Shown: piece after piece, positions 34,947 to 43,650 of the stretch
Layout: each line of letters opens with the position of its first letter
How positions within the stretch are numbered: the first letter of the stretch is position 1
NCBI GenBank assembly: GCA_031363055.1
Contig: JANLTP010000064.1
Location: forward strand, 1-64,000
Origin: JANLTP01 sp031363055
Lineage (GTDB): Bacteria; Pseudomonadota; Gammaproteobacteria; Burkholderiales; Burkholderiaceae_E
DNA length: 64,000 nucleotides
Direction: 5' to 3'
Made by a program: the position numbers and the translations under genes
The notes under the pieces: model-generated
Told to the model about the DNA's origin: nothing
Database searches by the model: none
The model's input: the letters and a program-made list of their open reading frames with translations, nothing else

Positions 34947-36386
34947 ATGTTTTCGCTGTTTCATCATTTTTTTCTCGGCCTGAAACTGGCCTTCTTCAGG
35001 CCGGTTGCTGCCGACGCCTGGCGCGCTACGGTCGGCTCATTGCTGATCTTGATGTTGGCCAGCCTGGGTGTGACGATCTTCTTCGACTGGCTGATTCTTG
35101 ATCCCAAGCCCGGCAGCTTTAACCCGCTTGCCTTCAGGGATGCCTTTTGGGATCTGCCGATTCTGTTGCTGCTTGGATGGTTGGCCGCCGGCCGGCTGGC
35201 ACAGCACTCGAGCAACTCAGTCAACTCGAGCGGCATGGGCAACTCAGGCAACTCGGGCGCAATGAACTGGCCGTTGCTGACGCCGATTGCGCTGATCGCA
35301 GCGTGGATCGTTTGCCAGTTGCTGGGCTACGGTCTGCATACGCTGTTGCAATACAACTATGTCGGCGAGACGGCGGTGCAGATGTCGGCGTCGCTGGCGA
35401 GCGCCATGGTGGTCTGGCAACTGCTGATCGGGATGGCGGTGTTCCGGCGCGTGATCCGCCTGTCCTGGTTCAGCTCGGTGGTTCTGACCGTGCCGATTGC
35501 TGGCATGATTTTCTGGTCCGTAGCCTACCCATCGACTCGATTCTGGTATTCGGATGCGACCGAGATCGGTGATCAGGCCAGCCAGGAATCGGTCGTCAGT
35601 GAGGAGATTCTGGAACTGCAATCGACGCTGATTTATGACCAGCTCAACGCGCTCGAACCGCATCGGCCCGGTGTCGTTGACTTGTACTTTATCGGCTTTG
35701 GTGGCTATGCGACACAAGATGTTTTTCGCAAGGAGCTGGCGGTCATTCACCCGCTGATGGATCAGCGCTTTGATACTGCCAATCGCTCGATCCGTTTGGT
35801 CAATAACAGCGCCACCCTGCGCGAGTTTCCACTGGCCACCGTCAGCAATTTACGACGAACGATCGCAGCGATCCGGGAAAAGATTGATCCGGCTGAAGAT
35901 GTGGTGATGCTCTACCTGACCTCTCATGGCTCGAAGGATCATCAGTTAGCGGTCGAGTACCCGCCGCTTGAGCTTGCCAACCTCGATCCGGCGCTGCTGA
36001 AAAGCCTGTTTGATGAAGCCGGCGTGCGCTTCAAGGTGATTGTGGTGTCGGCCTGTTATTCCGGCGGATTCCTGGCGCCGTTGAAAGACAAGAACTCGCT
36101 CATCATGACGGCTGCCGATTCGTTTCGAACGTCGTTCGGTTGCAGTGACGACTCAGAGTTCACCTATTTCGGTCGCGCATTCTTCGACGAAGAATTGCGC
36201 AAGACCTATTCGTTCGAGAAGGCCTTCACAGCGGCACTACCAATCATTCGCGAGCGCGAGAAGCAATACGATCCGGGTGCCGAGTTTTCGAATCCGCAGT
36301 TATCGGTCGGTGTTGATATCGCTGCCAAACTAAACGTGCTCGAAGCCCGTCTGGGCGCCACCGGAAAACGTGCCGAGGCTCCCTGA
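34947..36386 (+). CDS. membrane-anchored C13 (legumain-like) cysteine peptidase
   Basis: A 479-residue protein with about five transmembrane segments in the first 205 residues (for example LLILMLASLGVTIFFDWLIL and VLTVPIAGMIFWSVAYP) followed by a soluble caspase-like domain. The catalytic dyad is visible: His in MLYLTSHGSKDHQL and Cys in VIVVSACYSGGFLAPL, as in peptidase family C13. The domain starts near residue 255 with VDLYFIGFGGYATQDVF. A Ser/Asn/Gly-rich linker lies near residues 85-100. ATG 34947 is used (GGGAG 12 bases upstream), and an upstream frame without ribosome site is less likely. The protein probably processes other proteins at the inner membrane; the target is unknown. Confidence 0.85.
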   Translation: MFSLFHHFFLGLKLAFFRPVAADAWRATVGSLLILMLASLGVTIFFDWLILDPKPGSFNPLAFRDAFWDLPILLLLGWLAAGRLAQHSSNSVNSSGMGNSGNSGAMNWPLLTPIALIAAWIVCQLLGYGLHTLLQYNYVGETAVQMSASLASAMVVWQLLIGMAVFRRVIRLSWFSSVVLTVPIAGMIFWSVAYPSTRFWYSDATEIGDQASQESVVSEEILELQSTLIYDQLNALEPHRPGVVDLYFIGFGGYATQDVFRKELAVIHPLMDQRFDTANRSIRLVNNSATLREFPLATVSNLRRTIAAIREKIDPAEDVVMLYLTSHGSKDHQLAVEYPPLELANLDPALLKSLFDEAGVRFKVIVVSACYSGGFLAPLKDKNSLIMTAADSFRTSFGCSDDSEFTYFGRAFFDEELRKTYSFEKAFTAALPIIREREKQYDPGAEFSNPQLSVGVDIAAKLNVLEARLGATGKRAEAP

Positions 36387-36403
36387 CGTTAGTTACAGCG
36401 TAC

Positions 36404-37588
36404 TCAAATGATCGCCGAGTGCACGAGGCTGCTGACGACATCCAGACGCTGACTGTGCCACGGGTCTGGTACCCGATTGTTAGTCAAATATGCAAACGCC
36501 AGTCCTGACTCCGGATCGGCCCAGCAGTAGGAACTGCCGACGCCACCATGTCCGAAGGTGGTCGGCGATGCGATCGCGCCCAAGCCACGTATCGAGGCAG
36601 TGTTGCCGCGCAGATGCGGCCCCAGCCCGCGATGCATGGGCATGCCCATGTACTCATCGACTCGCTCCCCGGTGTGATTGCGAATGGCATACGACAAGGT
36701 ACGCGGCGAGAACAATCGAACACCGTTGAGGTCACCGCCATTGAGCATCAGTTGATAGAGTGCGACCATGGCACGCGCCGTGCCGTAGGCGCCGCCGCCT
36801 GGTGCGCCGGCGCGTCGCCAGGTCGAGTTATTACTGTCGGCCAGCGGTGCCATCCGGCGCGGCGCGTCGGCCTTCGGTTCGTACATCGTGGATACCCGGG
36901 CATCGGCACTCTCGGGCAAGCCGATGAATAGTTCATGCTCAAGGGCCAACGGCGTGATGATCGCATCCTTGATGTACTGGCGAAAGTCCTTGCCGGTCCA
37001 GTGTTCGATCAGGCAAGCTAACACCCAATGGGCCGACAGGCCGTGGTAGACGACTTTAGAGCCGGGCGTCCATTCAAGGCTGAAGTTGCATACGGCGGCC
37101 CGCATTTTGGCGTGGTCCAGCCAACCTTCAGTGGGCATCACCGCATTTGGAAAGCCACCCTGATGCGTGATGACCTGCAAGACGGTGATGTCGCGCTTGC
37201 CATGTTCGGCAAAGCCCGACAGGTGATCGCTGACCCGGTCGGTGAAGCGAAATACGCCCTCTTCGAACAATTTCCAAAGTGCCATTGCGATGATGACTTT
37301 GGTGTTCGAATAGAGCAACCACAAGGTGTCTTGGTTGGCGAGCTGTTCGCTGCCTGTACCGCTGTTGCTCGGGACGCTGCCGCCAGTGCCGCTATTGACG
37401 GCGGTGATCCGCGCGTGCCCGTAGGTCCGCTCGAATACCAGTTTGCCGTGATGTGCCAGCGCCACTTGGCACCCCGGATAACGATCCTCGGCAATGTGTC
37501 GCTGAATCAGCGCATCGAGACGCTCGATCGGCTCCGTGCGCAGGCCTGACTGCGCGAGGGTTGAGGTGGGGAACTTGAACTTGGTCAT
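36404..37588 (-). CDS. serine hydrolase of the class C beta-lactamase family
   Basis: A 394-residue hydrolase with a penicillin-binding-like fold. The SxxK motif is LLYSNTKVIIAMALWK, with the nucleophile serine near residue 93, and the Tyr-x-x motif is probably VVYHGLSAHW (Tyr-His-Gly). The C-terminal GHGGVGSSYCWADPESG matches the third motif region. Family members are esterases, peptidases or transesterases more often than true beta-lactamases. A GGAG site five bases before ATG supports the start. The N-terminal part has a short Gly/Ser/Thr-rich insert (NSGTGGSVPSNSGTGS). It converges on the C13 peptidase gene, 17 bases away. Confidence 0.87.
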   Translation of the reverse strand: MTKFKFPTSTLAQSGLRTEPIERLDALIQRHIAEDRYPGCQVALAHHGKLVFERTYGHARITAVNSGTGGSVPSNSGTGSEQLANQDTLWLLYSNTKVIIAMALWKLFEEGVFRFTDRVSDHLSGFAEHGKRDITVLQVITHQGGFPNAVMPTEGWLDHAKMRAAVCNFSLEWTPGSKVVYHGLSAHWVLACLIEHWTGKDFRQYIKDAIITPLALEHELFIGLPESADARVSTMYEPKADAPRRMAPLADSNNSTWRRAGAPGGGAYGTARAMVALYQLMLNGGDLNGVRLFSPRTLSYAIRNHTGERVDEYMGMPMHRGLGPHLRGNTASIRGLGAIASPTTFGHGGVGSSYCWADPESGLAFAYLTNNRVPDPWHSQRLDVVSSLVHSAII

Positions 37589-37669
37589 TTGCGCTCCGGT
37601 GGCGGGCTTGCAGGACAGTTTGGTTCGTTAGGGGATGACGTCTCAGGCTTGCTTATGCTTTCAGCCCGA

Positions 37670-39883
37670 TCATGCTTTCAGGTCGACATTTTTAAGCGGT
37701 AGAGTGCGCACGCGCTTGCCGGTGGCCGCAAAAATCGCATTCAGCACAGCCGGTGCCGCCACCGCAATAGTGGGTTCGCCGACGCCACCCCAGAAGCCGC
37801 CCGAGGGCATGACAATGGTTTCGACCTTGGGCATTTCGTCGATCCGCAACGGCTGGTAATCATGGAAGTTCGATTCGGCCACACAGCCATCCTTGATCGT
37901 GCACTCCTGATACAACATCGCGCCCAGGCCATACACGAACGAGCCCTCGACCTGCATCGCGATCTGTTTGGGGTTGACCGCGTAGCCCGAGTCGGTGGCG
38001 GCGACAATGCGATTCACCTTGAGCTTGCCGGCACTGTCGACCGACACTTCGGCACAGGCGGCGATGTAGGAGCCAAAGCAATAGAAGGCCGACAGACCGC
38101 GCCCCGAGCCTTTCGGCAAAGGCTTGCCCCAGTCGCCCTGTTTGGCCACCGCCTCCAGGGTTGCCAGACCTTTGGGATTTTTGGACATCAGTTTGCGGCG
38201 TACCTCGAGCGGATCCTTCTGGGTTGCATGGGCGATCTCATCGATGAAGCTTTCCATATACACCGCATTCTGATTGGCATTGACGCCGCGCCAGAAGCCG
38301 GGGGGCACATGCGGATTGCGCATCGCATGATCGATCAGCAAATTCGGAAAGTCATAACTGATCGCATGATCGGCAAAACGCGGATGTCCGACCGGCAGCA
38401 GACCCTGGAAGGTCAGCAGATCGACGCCATCGGCCATCAACGTCGGTAGCACAGCGGCCAGAATCGACTGGCCGGAGATTCGCATATGCAGGCCGGTGAT
38501 ATCGCCGTTGGCGTCGAGACCGGCCGTCATCTTGCATTGGGTCACCGGATGGTAGGCGCCGTGCGCCATATCTTCCTCGCGGGTCCACAACAGTTTCACC
38601 GGCGTACCGGGCATCTGTTTGGCAATCTGCACCGCCTGACGCACGTAGTCATGAAAATTGCCGCGCCGACCGAAGCCACCCCCGAGCAGTTGTTTGTGGA
38701 CATCGACCTTGTTCTGCGGCAGCTCGGCAGCATTGGCCGCCGTCACCAGAGCGGCCTCGCCGTTTTGAGTCGGACACCAGACCTCGCATTTATCGGCCGT
38801 CCAGAGTGCCGTCGCGTTCATCGGCTCCATGGTCGCGTGATTCTGGTACGGATAGCTGTAGGTGGCTTCGATCTTGCGTGCTGCGCCGGCAATTGCAGCG
38901 GCGGCGTCGCCAACCTTGTTGCCCACGCCCGCCTCGGTCGCGTTCAGGCCCGCCGCCAGAATCGCCTTGATTGATTCGCTCGACACCTTGTCGTTGGCGG
39001 TCGGCGTCCAGCCGATGACTACCGCGTCGAGCGCGGTCTTGGCACGCCACCAGGTGTCGGCCACTACCGCCACCGCGTCATCGCCCACCCGCAGCACCTG
39101 CTTGACGCCGGGCATGGCCTTAGCCTTGGCGTCGTCAACACTCGCCACCTTGGCACCGAACACCGGGCTGGCCTTGATCGAGGCATGCAACATGCCGGGC
39201 ATCTTCAGGTCGGCGCCGTAAATCTGCTTGCCGGTGGTTTTATCCCGGGTGTCGAGCCGCGCCAGCGGTTTGCCGGCCAGCTTCCAGTCCTTCGGGTCTT
39301 TGAGCTTGATGTCCTTGGGCGGCTCAATGTTGTTGGCCGCAGTCGCCATTTTGCCGAAGCTGGTGGTGCGGCCGGTCGGTTTATGGGTAATGATGCTGTT
39401 GGACGCACTGCATTCGCTGACCGGCACTTTCCATTCGGCGGCAGCCGCACCGAGCAGCATTTCACGCGCGGCGGCACCACCCATCCGGACATAGTCATGG
39501 GAGCCGCGAATGCCGCGCGAGCCGCCGGTTGACATGTCCTTCCAGACCCGGCCGCGCGCCAGATTCTGGCCAGGCGTCGGGTATTCGGTGGTGACCTTGC
39601 TCCAGTCACATTCGAGTTCCTCGGCGACCAGTTGCGCCAAGCCGGTCAAGGTGCCTTGGCCCATCTCCGAGCGGGCAATCCGGATCACGACCGTGTCGTC
39701 CGGTTTGACCACGACCCAGGCGTTGACCTCGGGCGAGAACGGCCCAGCGACGGGCGGCGCGCCGGCGGGTGCGGCGGTTTGAGCCAGCGCTTGTTTCGCC
39801 GGGAACGTAAAGCCCAGCGACAGGCCGGCGCCGGCGGTGGCCGAGGCGACGACAAACTGGCGGCGTGATGGATTGGTGGTCAT
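37670..39883 (-). CDS. molybdopterin-binding subunit of an IorB-type hydroxylase
   Basis: A 737-residue molybdenum hydroxylase large subunit. The N-terminus NPSRRQFVVASATAGAG is a twin-arginine signal, so the enzyme is probably periplasmic. Cofactor motifs include QLLGGGFGRRGNFHDYV and the catalytic Glu in GGFWGGVGEPTIAVAAPAV. It belongs to the isoquinoline 1-oxidoreductase / aldehyde dehydrogenase class. ATG at 39881-39883 is used; a longer frame is improbable. No cytochrome c domain is fused at the C-terminus, unlike some nicotinate dehydrogenases. The iron-sulfur subunit gene lies 100 bases upstream. Confidence 0.92.
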   Translation of the reverse strand: MTTNPSRRQFVVASATAGAGLSLGFTFPAKQALAQTAAPAGAPPVAGPFSPEVNAWVVVKPDDTVVIRIARSEMGQGTLTGLAQLVAEELECDWSKVTTEYPTPGQNLARGRVWKDMSTGGSRGIRGSHDYVRMGGAAAREMLLGAAAAEWKVPVSECSASNSIITHKPTGRTTSFGKMATAANNIEPPKDIKLKDPKDWKLAGKPLARLDTRDKTTGKQIYGADLKMPGMLHASIKASPVFGAKVASVDDAKAKAMPGVKQVLRVGDDAVAVVADTWWRAKTALDAVVIGWTPTANDKVSSESIKAILAAGLNATEAGVGNKVGDAAAAIAGAARKIEATYSYPYQNHATMEPMNATALWTADKCEVWCPTQNGEAALVTAANAAELPQNKVDVHKQLLGGGFGRRGNFHDYVRQAVQIAKQMPGTPVKLLWTREEDMAHGAYHPVTQCKMTAGLDANGDITGLHMRISGQSILAAVLPTLMADGVDLLTFQGLLPVGHPRFADHAISYDFPNLLIDHAMRNPHVPPGFWRGVNANQNAVYMESFIDEIAHATQKDPLEVRRKLMSKNPKGLATLEAVAKQGDWGKPLPKGSGRGLSAFYCFGSYIAACAEVSVDSAGKLKVNRIVAATDSGYAVNPKQIAMQVEGSFVYGLGAMLYQECTIKDGCVAESNFHDYQPLRIDEMPKVETIVMPSGGFWGGVGEPTIAVAAPAVLNAIFAATGKRVRTLPLKNVDLKA

Positions 39884-39983
39884 GGTCGATTTCCCTGATT
39901 TGAGTGGCGGCACGATGTCAGCACGGCCCGATTCAATTTACTGATTCAAGAGACCGATTAACGGCCCGGATTAACAGTGCAGA

Positions 39984-40451
39984 TCAAGTACGTGGCGACG
40001 GCGGGTTGCCGGCGGCCGAATGAATCGCCGCACGAACCCGCTGGTAGGTGCCACAGCGGCAGACGTTGGTCATCTCGGCATCGATATCGGCATCGGACGG
40101 CTTCGGCGTTTTGGCCAGCAGCGCGGCGGCGGCCATGATCATGCCGGACTGGCAGTAGCCGCATTGCGGTACATCCATCGCCAGCCAGGCTTTTTGTATC
40201 GGGTGCGAGCCGTCGGCACTGAGCCCTTCAATGGTAACGATTTTCTGGGCTGCGGTCAGCGCGCCGACCGGCATGGCACACGAGCGGACCGGCGCGCCGT
40301 CGATATGCACGGTGCAGGCGCCACATTGCGCAACACCACAGCCGTACTTGCTGCCGGTCAGCCCGATTTGCTCGCGCAGTACCCACAGCAGCGGGGTGGT
40401 GGATTCGACATCGACATCCAGCGCCTTGCCGTTGACGTTCAGTTTGGCCAT
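39984..40451 (-). CDS. 2Fe-2S subunit of an IorA-type hydroxylase
   Basis: A 155-residue iron-sulfur subunit. The N-terminal cluster cysteines appear in GSKYGCGVAQCGACTVHIDG and the second cluster in QCGYCQSGMIMAAAALL and VCRCGTYQRVRAAIH, the standard arrangement of xanthine-dehydrogenase-family small subunits. It pairs with the molybdopterin subunit downstream. No signal peptide is seen, which fits export bound to the Tat-dependent large subunit. Confidence 0.94.
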   Translation of the reverse strand: MAKLNVNGKALDVDVESTTPLLWVLREQIGLTGSKYGCGVAQCGACTVHIDGAPVRSCAMPVGALTAAQKIVTIEGLSADGSHPIQKAWLAMDVPQCGYCQSGMIMAAAALLAKTPKPSDADIDAEMTNVCRCGTYQRVRAAIHSAAGNPPSPRT

Positions 40452-40670
40452 GGGGTTCTCCTCGAAAATTCGGTTGGTGTGCGCTGCGGTTGACCCGAAC
40501 GCAATTGATTAACATGGATGATTGGAAGAATTGTCTGAATCATTGGTCGGCTGATTTATTGGTTAACTGATTTATTTCCCAACTCACCGGATTGCTACTT
40601 TACTCAATATGCGCGCCGTTTGGTTTTTTCACCTCTGCTTTTGTTTAGATTTGCCCGGCGGGCGGCTGAC

Positions 40671-41219
40671 ATGGCCCTGAAGTCGACGATCTACAAGGCG
40701 GAACTTTCGGTCGCTGACATGGATCGAAACTATTACGCCGATCACGCGCTGACCCTTGCCCGACACCCCAGCGAGACCGAGGAGCGCATGATGATTCGGC
40801 TGCTGGCGTTTGCGTTGAACGCCAGCGAGCACCTAAGTTTTGCGGGCGGTCTGTCGACGCATGATGAGCCGGATATCTGGCTGCGTGATTTGACCGGTTC
40901 GATCAAGCAATGGATCGATGTCGGTCTTCCGGAAGAAAAGGTGGTTCGCCGCGCCTGTGGCCGTGCCGACCAAGTCAAGATAATTGCATACGGCGGTTCC
41001 AAGGCCGAGATCTGGTGGAAGGCACAGGGTCAGGCGCTGGCGCGTTGCGCGAATCTGGGCGTCAGTTTTCTGGACCCTCGCGCCAGCGAACAATTGGCGA
41101 GCCTGGCGAACCGTTCAATGCGGTTAAGCTGCAATGTACAGGACGGCCAGATCTGGTTCGGCGGAACCAACGAAGGCTTCACTATCGAACTCGAGACACG
41201 GCAAAAGGCCTGGGCCTGA
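40671..41219 (+). CDS. yaeQ: YaeQ-family protein
   Basis: A 182-residue YaeQ protein. It starts ALKSTIYKAELSVADMDRNYYADHALTLARHPSETEERMMIRL (shown only in part here as a pattern of the family) and keeps the PD-(D/E)xK-like core ending in IWFGGTNEGFTIEL. YaeQ proteins look like inactive or specialised nucleases and were linked to haemolysin expression. ATG 40671 is chosen, since the 17 codons before it are not conserved. An acyl-CoA synthetase gene begins 58 bases downstream on the same strand. Confidence 0.93.
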   Translation: MALKSTIYKAELSVADMDRNYYADHALTLARHPSETEERMMIRLLAFALNASEHLSFAGGLSTHDEPDIWLRDLTGSIKQWIDVGLPEEKVVRRACGRADQVKIIAYGGSKAEIWWKAQGQALARCANLGVSFLDPRASEQLASLANRSMRLSCNVQDGQIWFGGTNEGFTIELETRQKAWA

Positions 41220-41277
41220 ACGAGTCAGAACAAAGAAGCCTGCAGGTCAACGAAACTCATTTTCAAAAGGTAGCTTC

Positions 41278-42870
41278 ATGAATCCATCCATCTTTCAACA
41301 CACGCTTGGTGATCTTTTACGACGCACCGCCAAGCGCACGCCCGGCAAGACCGCGATTGTCTGTGGCTCGGTCAATTGGAGCTACGCCGAGTACGATTTG
41401 ATTTGCAACCGCTTGGCGCATGGGCTGCGTGGGCTGGGCGTGGCCGCAGGCGATCGCGCCGCCATCCTGTCGCGCAACTCTCACGCGTTTGCGGCGTTGC
41501 GCTTTGCGCTGGCCCGGCTCGGTGCCGTACTGGTGCCGATCAACTTCATGCTCAATGCTGATGAGGTCGCCTACATCCTGCGCCATGCCGGCGCAGCCAC
41601 GCTGTGTGTCGGGCCGGATCTGTTGGCACTGGGGGAGTCGGCGGCGCTCAAGGACACTGCCGTCAAACAACTCGTCTGGCTGCCGGGCGAAGACCCGGCG
41701 CAGCCGCCCGAGCGCGCGGCCACAGCCCTGCCCATGCATTTGTTTGATGCGCTGCTATTCGATCAAATCAGCGCGCCCGAGTTGGCACCGGGTACCCTGA
41801 GCGGGTCGTCGTTGGCGCAGATCATTTACACCAGCGGCACCGAGTCCTTGCCCAAAGGTGCGATGCTCAGTCACGAGGCGGTAATCTGGCAATACGTCAG
41901 TTGCCTGGTCGAAGGCGAGATCGACGAGAGCGACATCATGTTGCATGCTCTGCCGCTGTACCACTGTGCGCAACTCGATGTGTTCCTGAGCCCCGGAGTT
42001 TATGTCGGTACCACCAACATCATTACCGGTAAGCCGACGGCAGAGAACATTTTGCCGTTATTGGAAAAACACAAAATCAATTCATTCTTTGCACCGCCGT
42101 CGATCTGGATTGCACTGCTGCGCTCACCGCTGTTCGAGCGAACCGATCTGAGCGGCCTGAAGAAAGGCTATTACGGTGCGGCGATCATGCCGGTCGCGGT
42201 GTTGCAGGAAATGGCGCAACGGTTACCGAACATTCGCCTCTGGAATTTTTACGGTCAGACCGAGATCGCGCCGCTGGCGACCGTACTCAAACCGGAGGAC
42301 CAACTGCGCAAGGCCGGTTCAGCCGGCCGTGCGGTATTGAATGTCGAGACGAGAGTCGTTGACGAGGCCATGAATGACGTCAAGACCGGTGAGATTGGTG
42401 AAATTGTTCATCGATCGCCGCAACTGCTGCAAGGCTATTTCAACGATCCCGAGCGCACGCAGGCAGCGTTTTCGGGTGACTGGTTTCATAGCGGTGATCT
42501 GGCGATGATCGATGAGGAAGGCTACATCACCGTCGTCGATCGCAAGAAAGACATGGTCAAGTCGGGCGGCGAGAATGTCGCCAGCCGTGAAGTCGAGGAA
42601 ATGATCTATAGGCTGGCGCCAGTGTCCGAGGTCGCCGTCATCGGTCTGCCGCATCCGTACTGGATCGAGGCAGTGACGGCGGTGGTCGTGATCAAGGCAG
42701 GGCATGCGCTGGACGAAGAACAAGTCATCGCCCATTGCCGCACCTACATGGCGCACTTCAAAGTACCGAAACGAGTGGTGTTCGTTGATGTGCTGCCGAA
42801 AAATCCCAGCGGTAAATTGCTTAAGCGTGAACTGCGTACGCGCTTCGAGGCGCTAATGGCGCAAGGTTGA
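41278..42870 (+). CDS. acyl-CoA synthetase (AMP-forming ligase)
   Basis: A 530-residue adenylate-forming enzyme that makes acyl-CoA from a carboxylic acid. The phosphate-binding loop is IIYTSGTESLPKGAMLSHEA, the A5/A8 motifs are YGQTEIAPLAT and VVDRKKDMVKSGGENVASRE, and the catalytic lysine lies in NPSGKLLKRELR. Its closest class by eye is medium- or long-chain fatty acyl-CoA synthetase. ATG 41278 follows AAGG, eight bases upstream. The acyl-CoA dehydrogenase gene 780 bases downstream suggests that its product is degraded by beta-oxidation, but an intervening gene is on the other strand. Confidence 0.93.
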   Translation: MNPSIFQHTLGDLLRRTAKRTPGKTAIVCGSVNWSYAEYDLICNRLAHGLRGLGVAAGDRAAILSRNSHAFAALRFALARLGAVLVPINFMLNADEVAYILRHAGAATLCVGPDLLALGESAALKDTAVKQLVWLPGEDPAQPPERAATALPMHLFDALLFDQISAPELAPGTLSGSSLAQIIYTSGTESLPKGAMLSHEAVIWQYVSCLVEGEIDESDIMLHALPLYHCAQLDVFLSPGVYVGTTNIITGKPTAENILPLLEKHKINSFFAPPSIWIALLRSPLFERTDLSGLKKGYYGAAIMPVAVLQEMAQRLPNIRLWNFYGQTEIAPLATVLKPEDQLRKAGSAGRAVLNVETRVVDEAMNDVKTGEIGEIVHRSPQLLQGYFNDPERTQAAFSGDWFHSGDLAMIDEEGYITVVDRKKDMVKSGGENVASREVEEMIYRLAPVSEVAVIGLPHPYWIEAVTAVVVIKAGHALDEEQVIAHCRTYMAHFKVPKRVVFVDVLPKNPSGKLLKRELRTRFEALMAQG

Positions 42871-42925
42871 ATCGAATCAATCCCGCGCTTGTTCGATGCG
42901 AGCGCGAGACCCCTTCAATGAACTG

Positions 42926-43402
42926 TCAAACGAGCGTGATACCAACCTGCGCCAGCAACCGGCCGGCCGCATCCGCGTGGACGGTAGCAAGCCGCTGGCC
43001 GACGGGACTGACGCTGCCCAGGCTGGCTGCGAACGATCCGCTGTCGCGATGGCTGACCCAATACTTGAGCGAGCCCAGGTTCTCGGGGCGCACTTCCCGG
43101 CGGCTGATCGTCAACGCGAATCGGCCGTCAGTGTCGGTATGGATCGAATCGATGCTGCCAGTCGCCGACCAGACCTCGACACGGGCGCCGGCGAGCGCCT
43201 CGCGCTTCGGGCCGTGCAGTACCTGACCCGACAGCATCCAGCCGGACGTACCAACGTCAGCGCCAACAGGCGACGGCCGGGCAGATAAGGTCGCGCCAGC
43301 GAGGCTCGGCAAGGCGGCGGTGGCGCCACCGCCAAGGCCGGCCATTATTAAACGGCGACGTTGCGGGGAAATGGCTACAAAATTCAGGCGAGTAGTGTTC
43401 AT
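42926..43402 (-). CDS. small exported intradiol-dioxygenase-like protein
   Basis: A 158-residue protein with an N-terminal twin-arginine-like region (SPQRRRLIMAGLGGGATAAL) and a beta-rich domain beginning VLHGPKREALAGARVEVWSA and DTDGRFALTISRRE. The motif LHGPKREALAGARVEVW and DGRF are seen in the non-catalytic beta half of intradiol ring-cleavage dioxygenases. The iron ligands (Tyr, Tyr, His, His) of active enzymes are not recognisable and the chain is short, so it may be a structural or degenerate member. The function is unknown. Confidence 0.6.
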   Translation of the reverse strand: MNTTRLNFVAISPQRRRLIMAGLGGGATAALPSLAGATLSARPSPVGADVGTSGWMLSGQVLHGPKREALAGARVEVWSATGSIDSIHTDTDGRFALTISRREVRPENLGSLKYWVSHRDSGSFAASLGSVSPVGQRLATVHADAAGRLLAQVGITLV

Positions 43403-43650
43403 GGAAATCCTTTGCTTGTTTTATTGTCAAGGCAATTAACAACCCACCCAACTTCATTGTTACCCGTGGTTTAGCAAGCAAGATTCCGAAAGTTGGTGCC
43501 GACGCACTGGTGCCGGTGTTCGCTGAACGTTCTGGCACCGACCTGGGTTGACGAACCGGTCAGGAATTGACATAGTCGACCGCCTGTCCGTCCGTCCACT
43601 GATTCGCCGCCGCCTCGCGTTGCGGATCGTTCTTGCCATCGGAGTTACTT

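Noticed and set aside
42926..43402. Intradiol-like protein as an active ring-cleavage dioxygenase
   Set aside because: The Tyr/His iron ligands cannot be found and the chain is much shorter than active enzymes.
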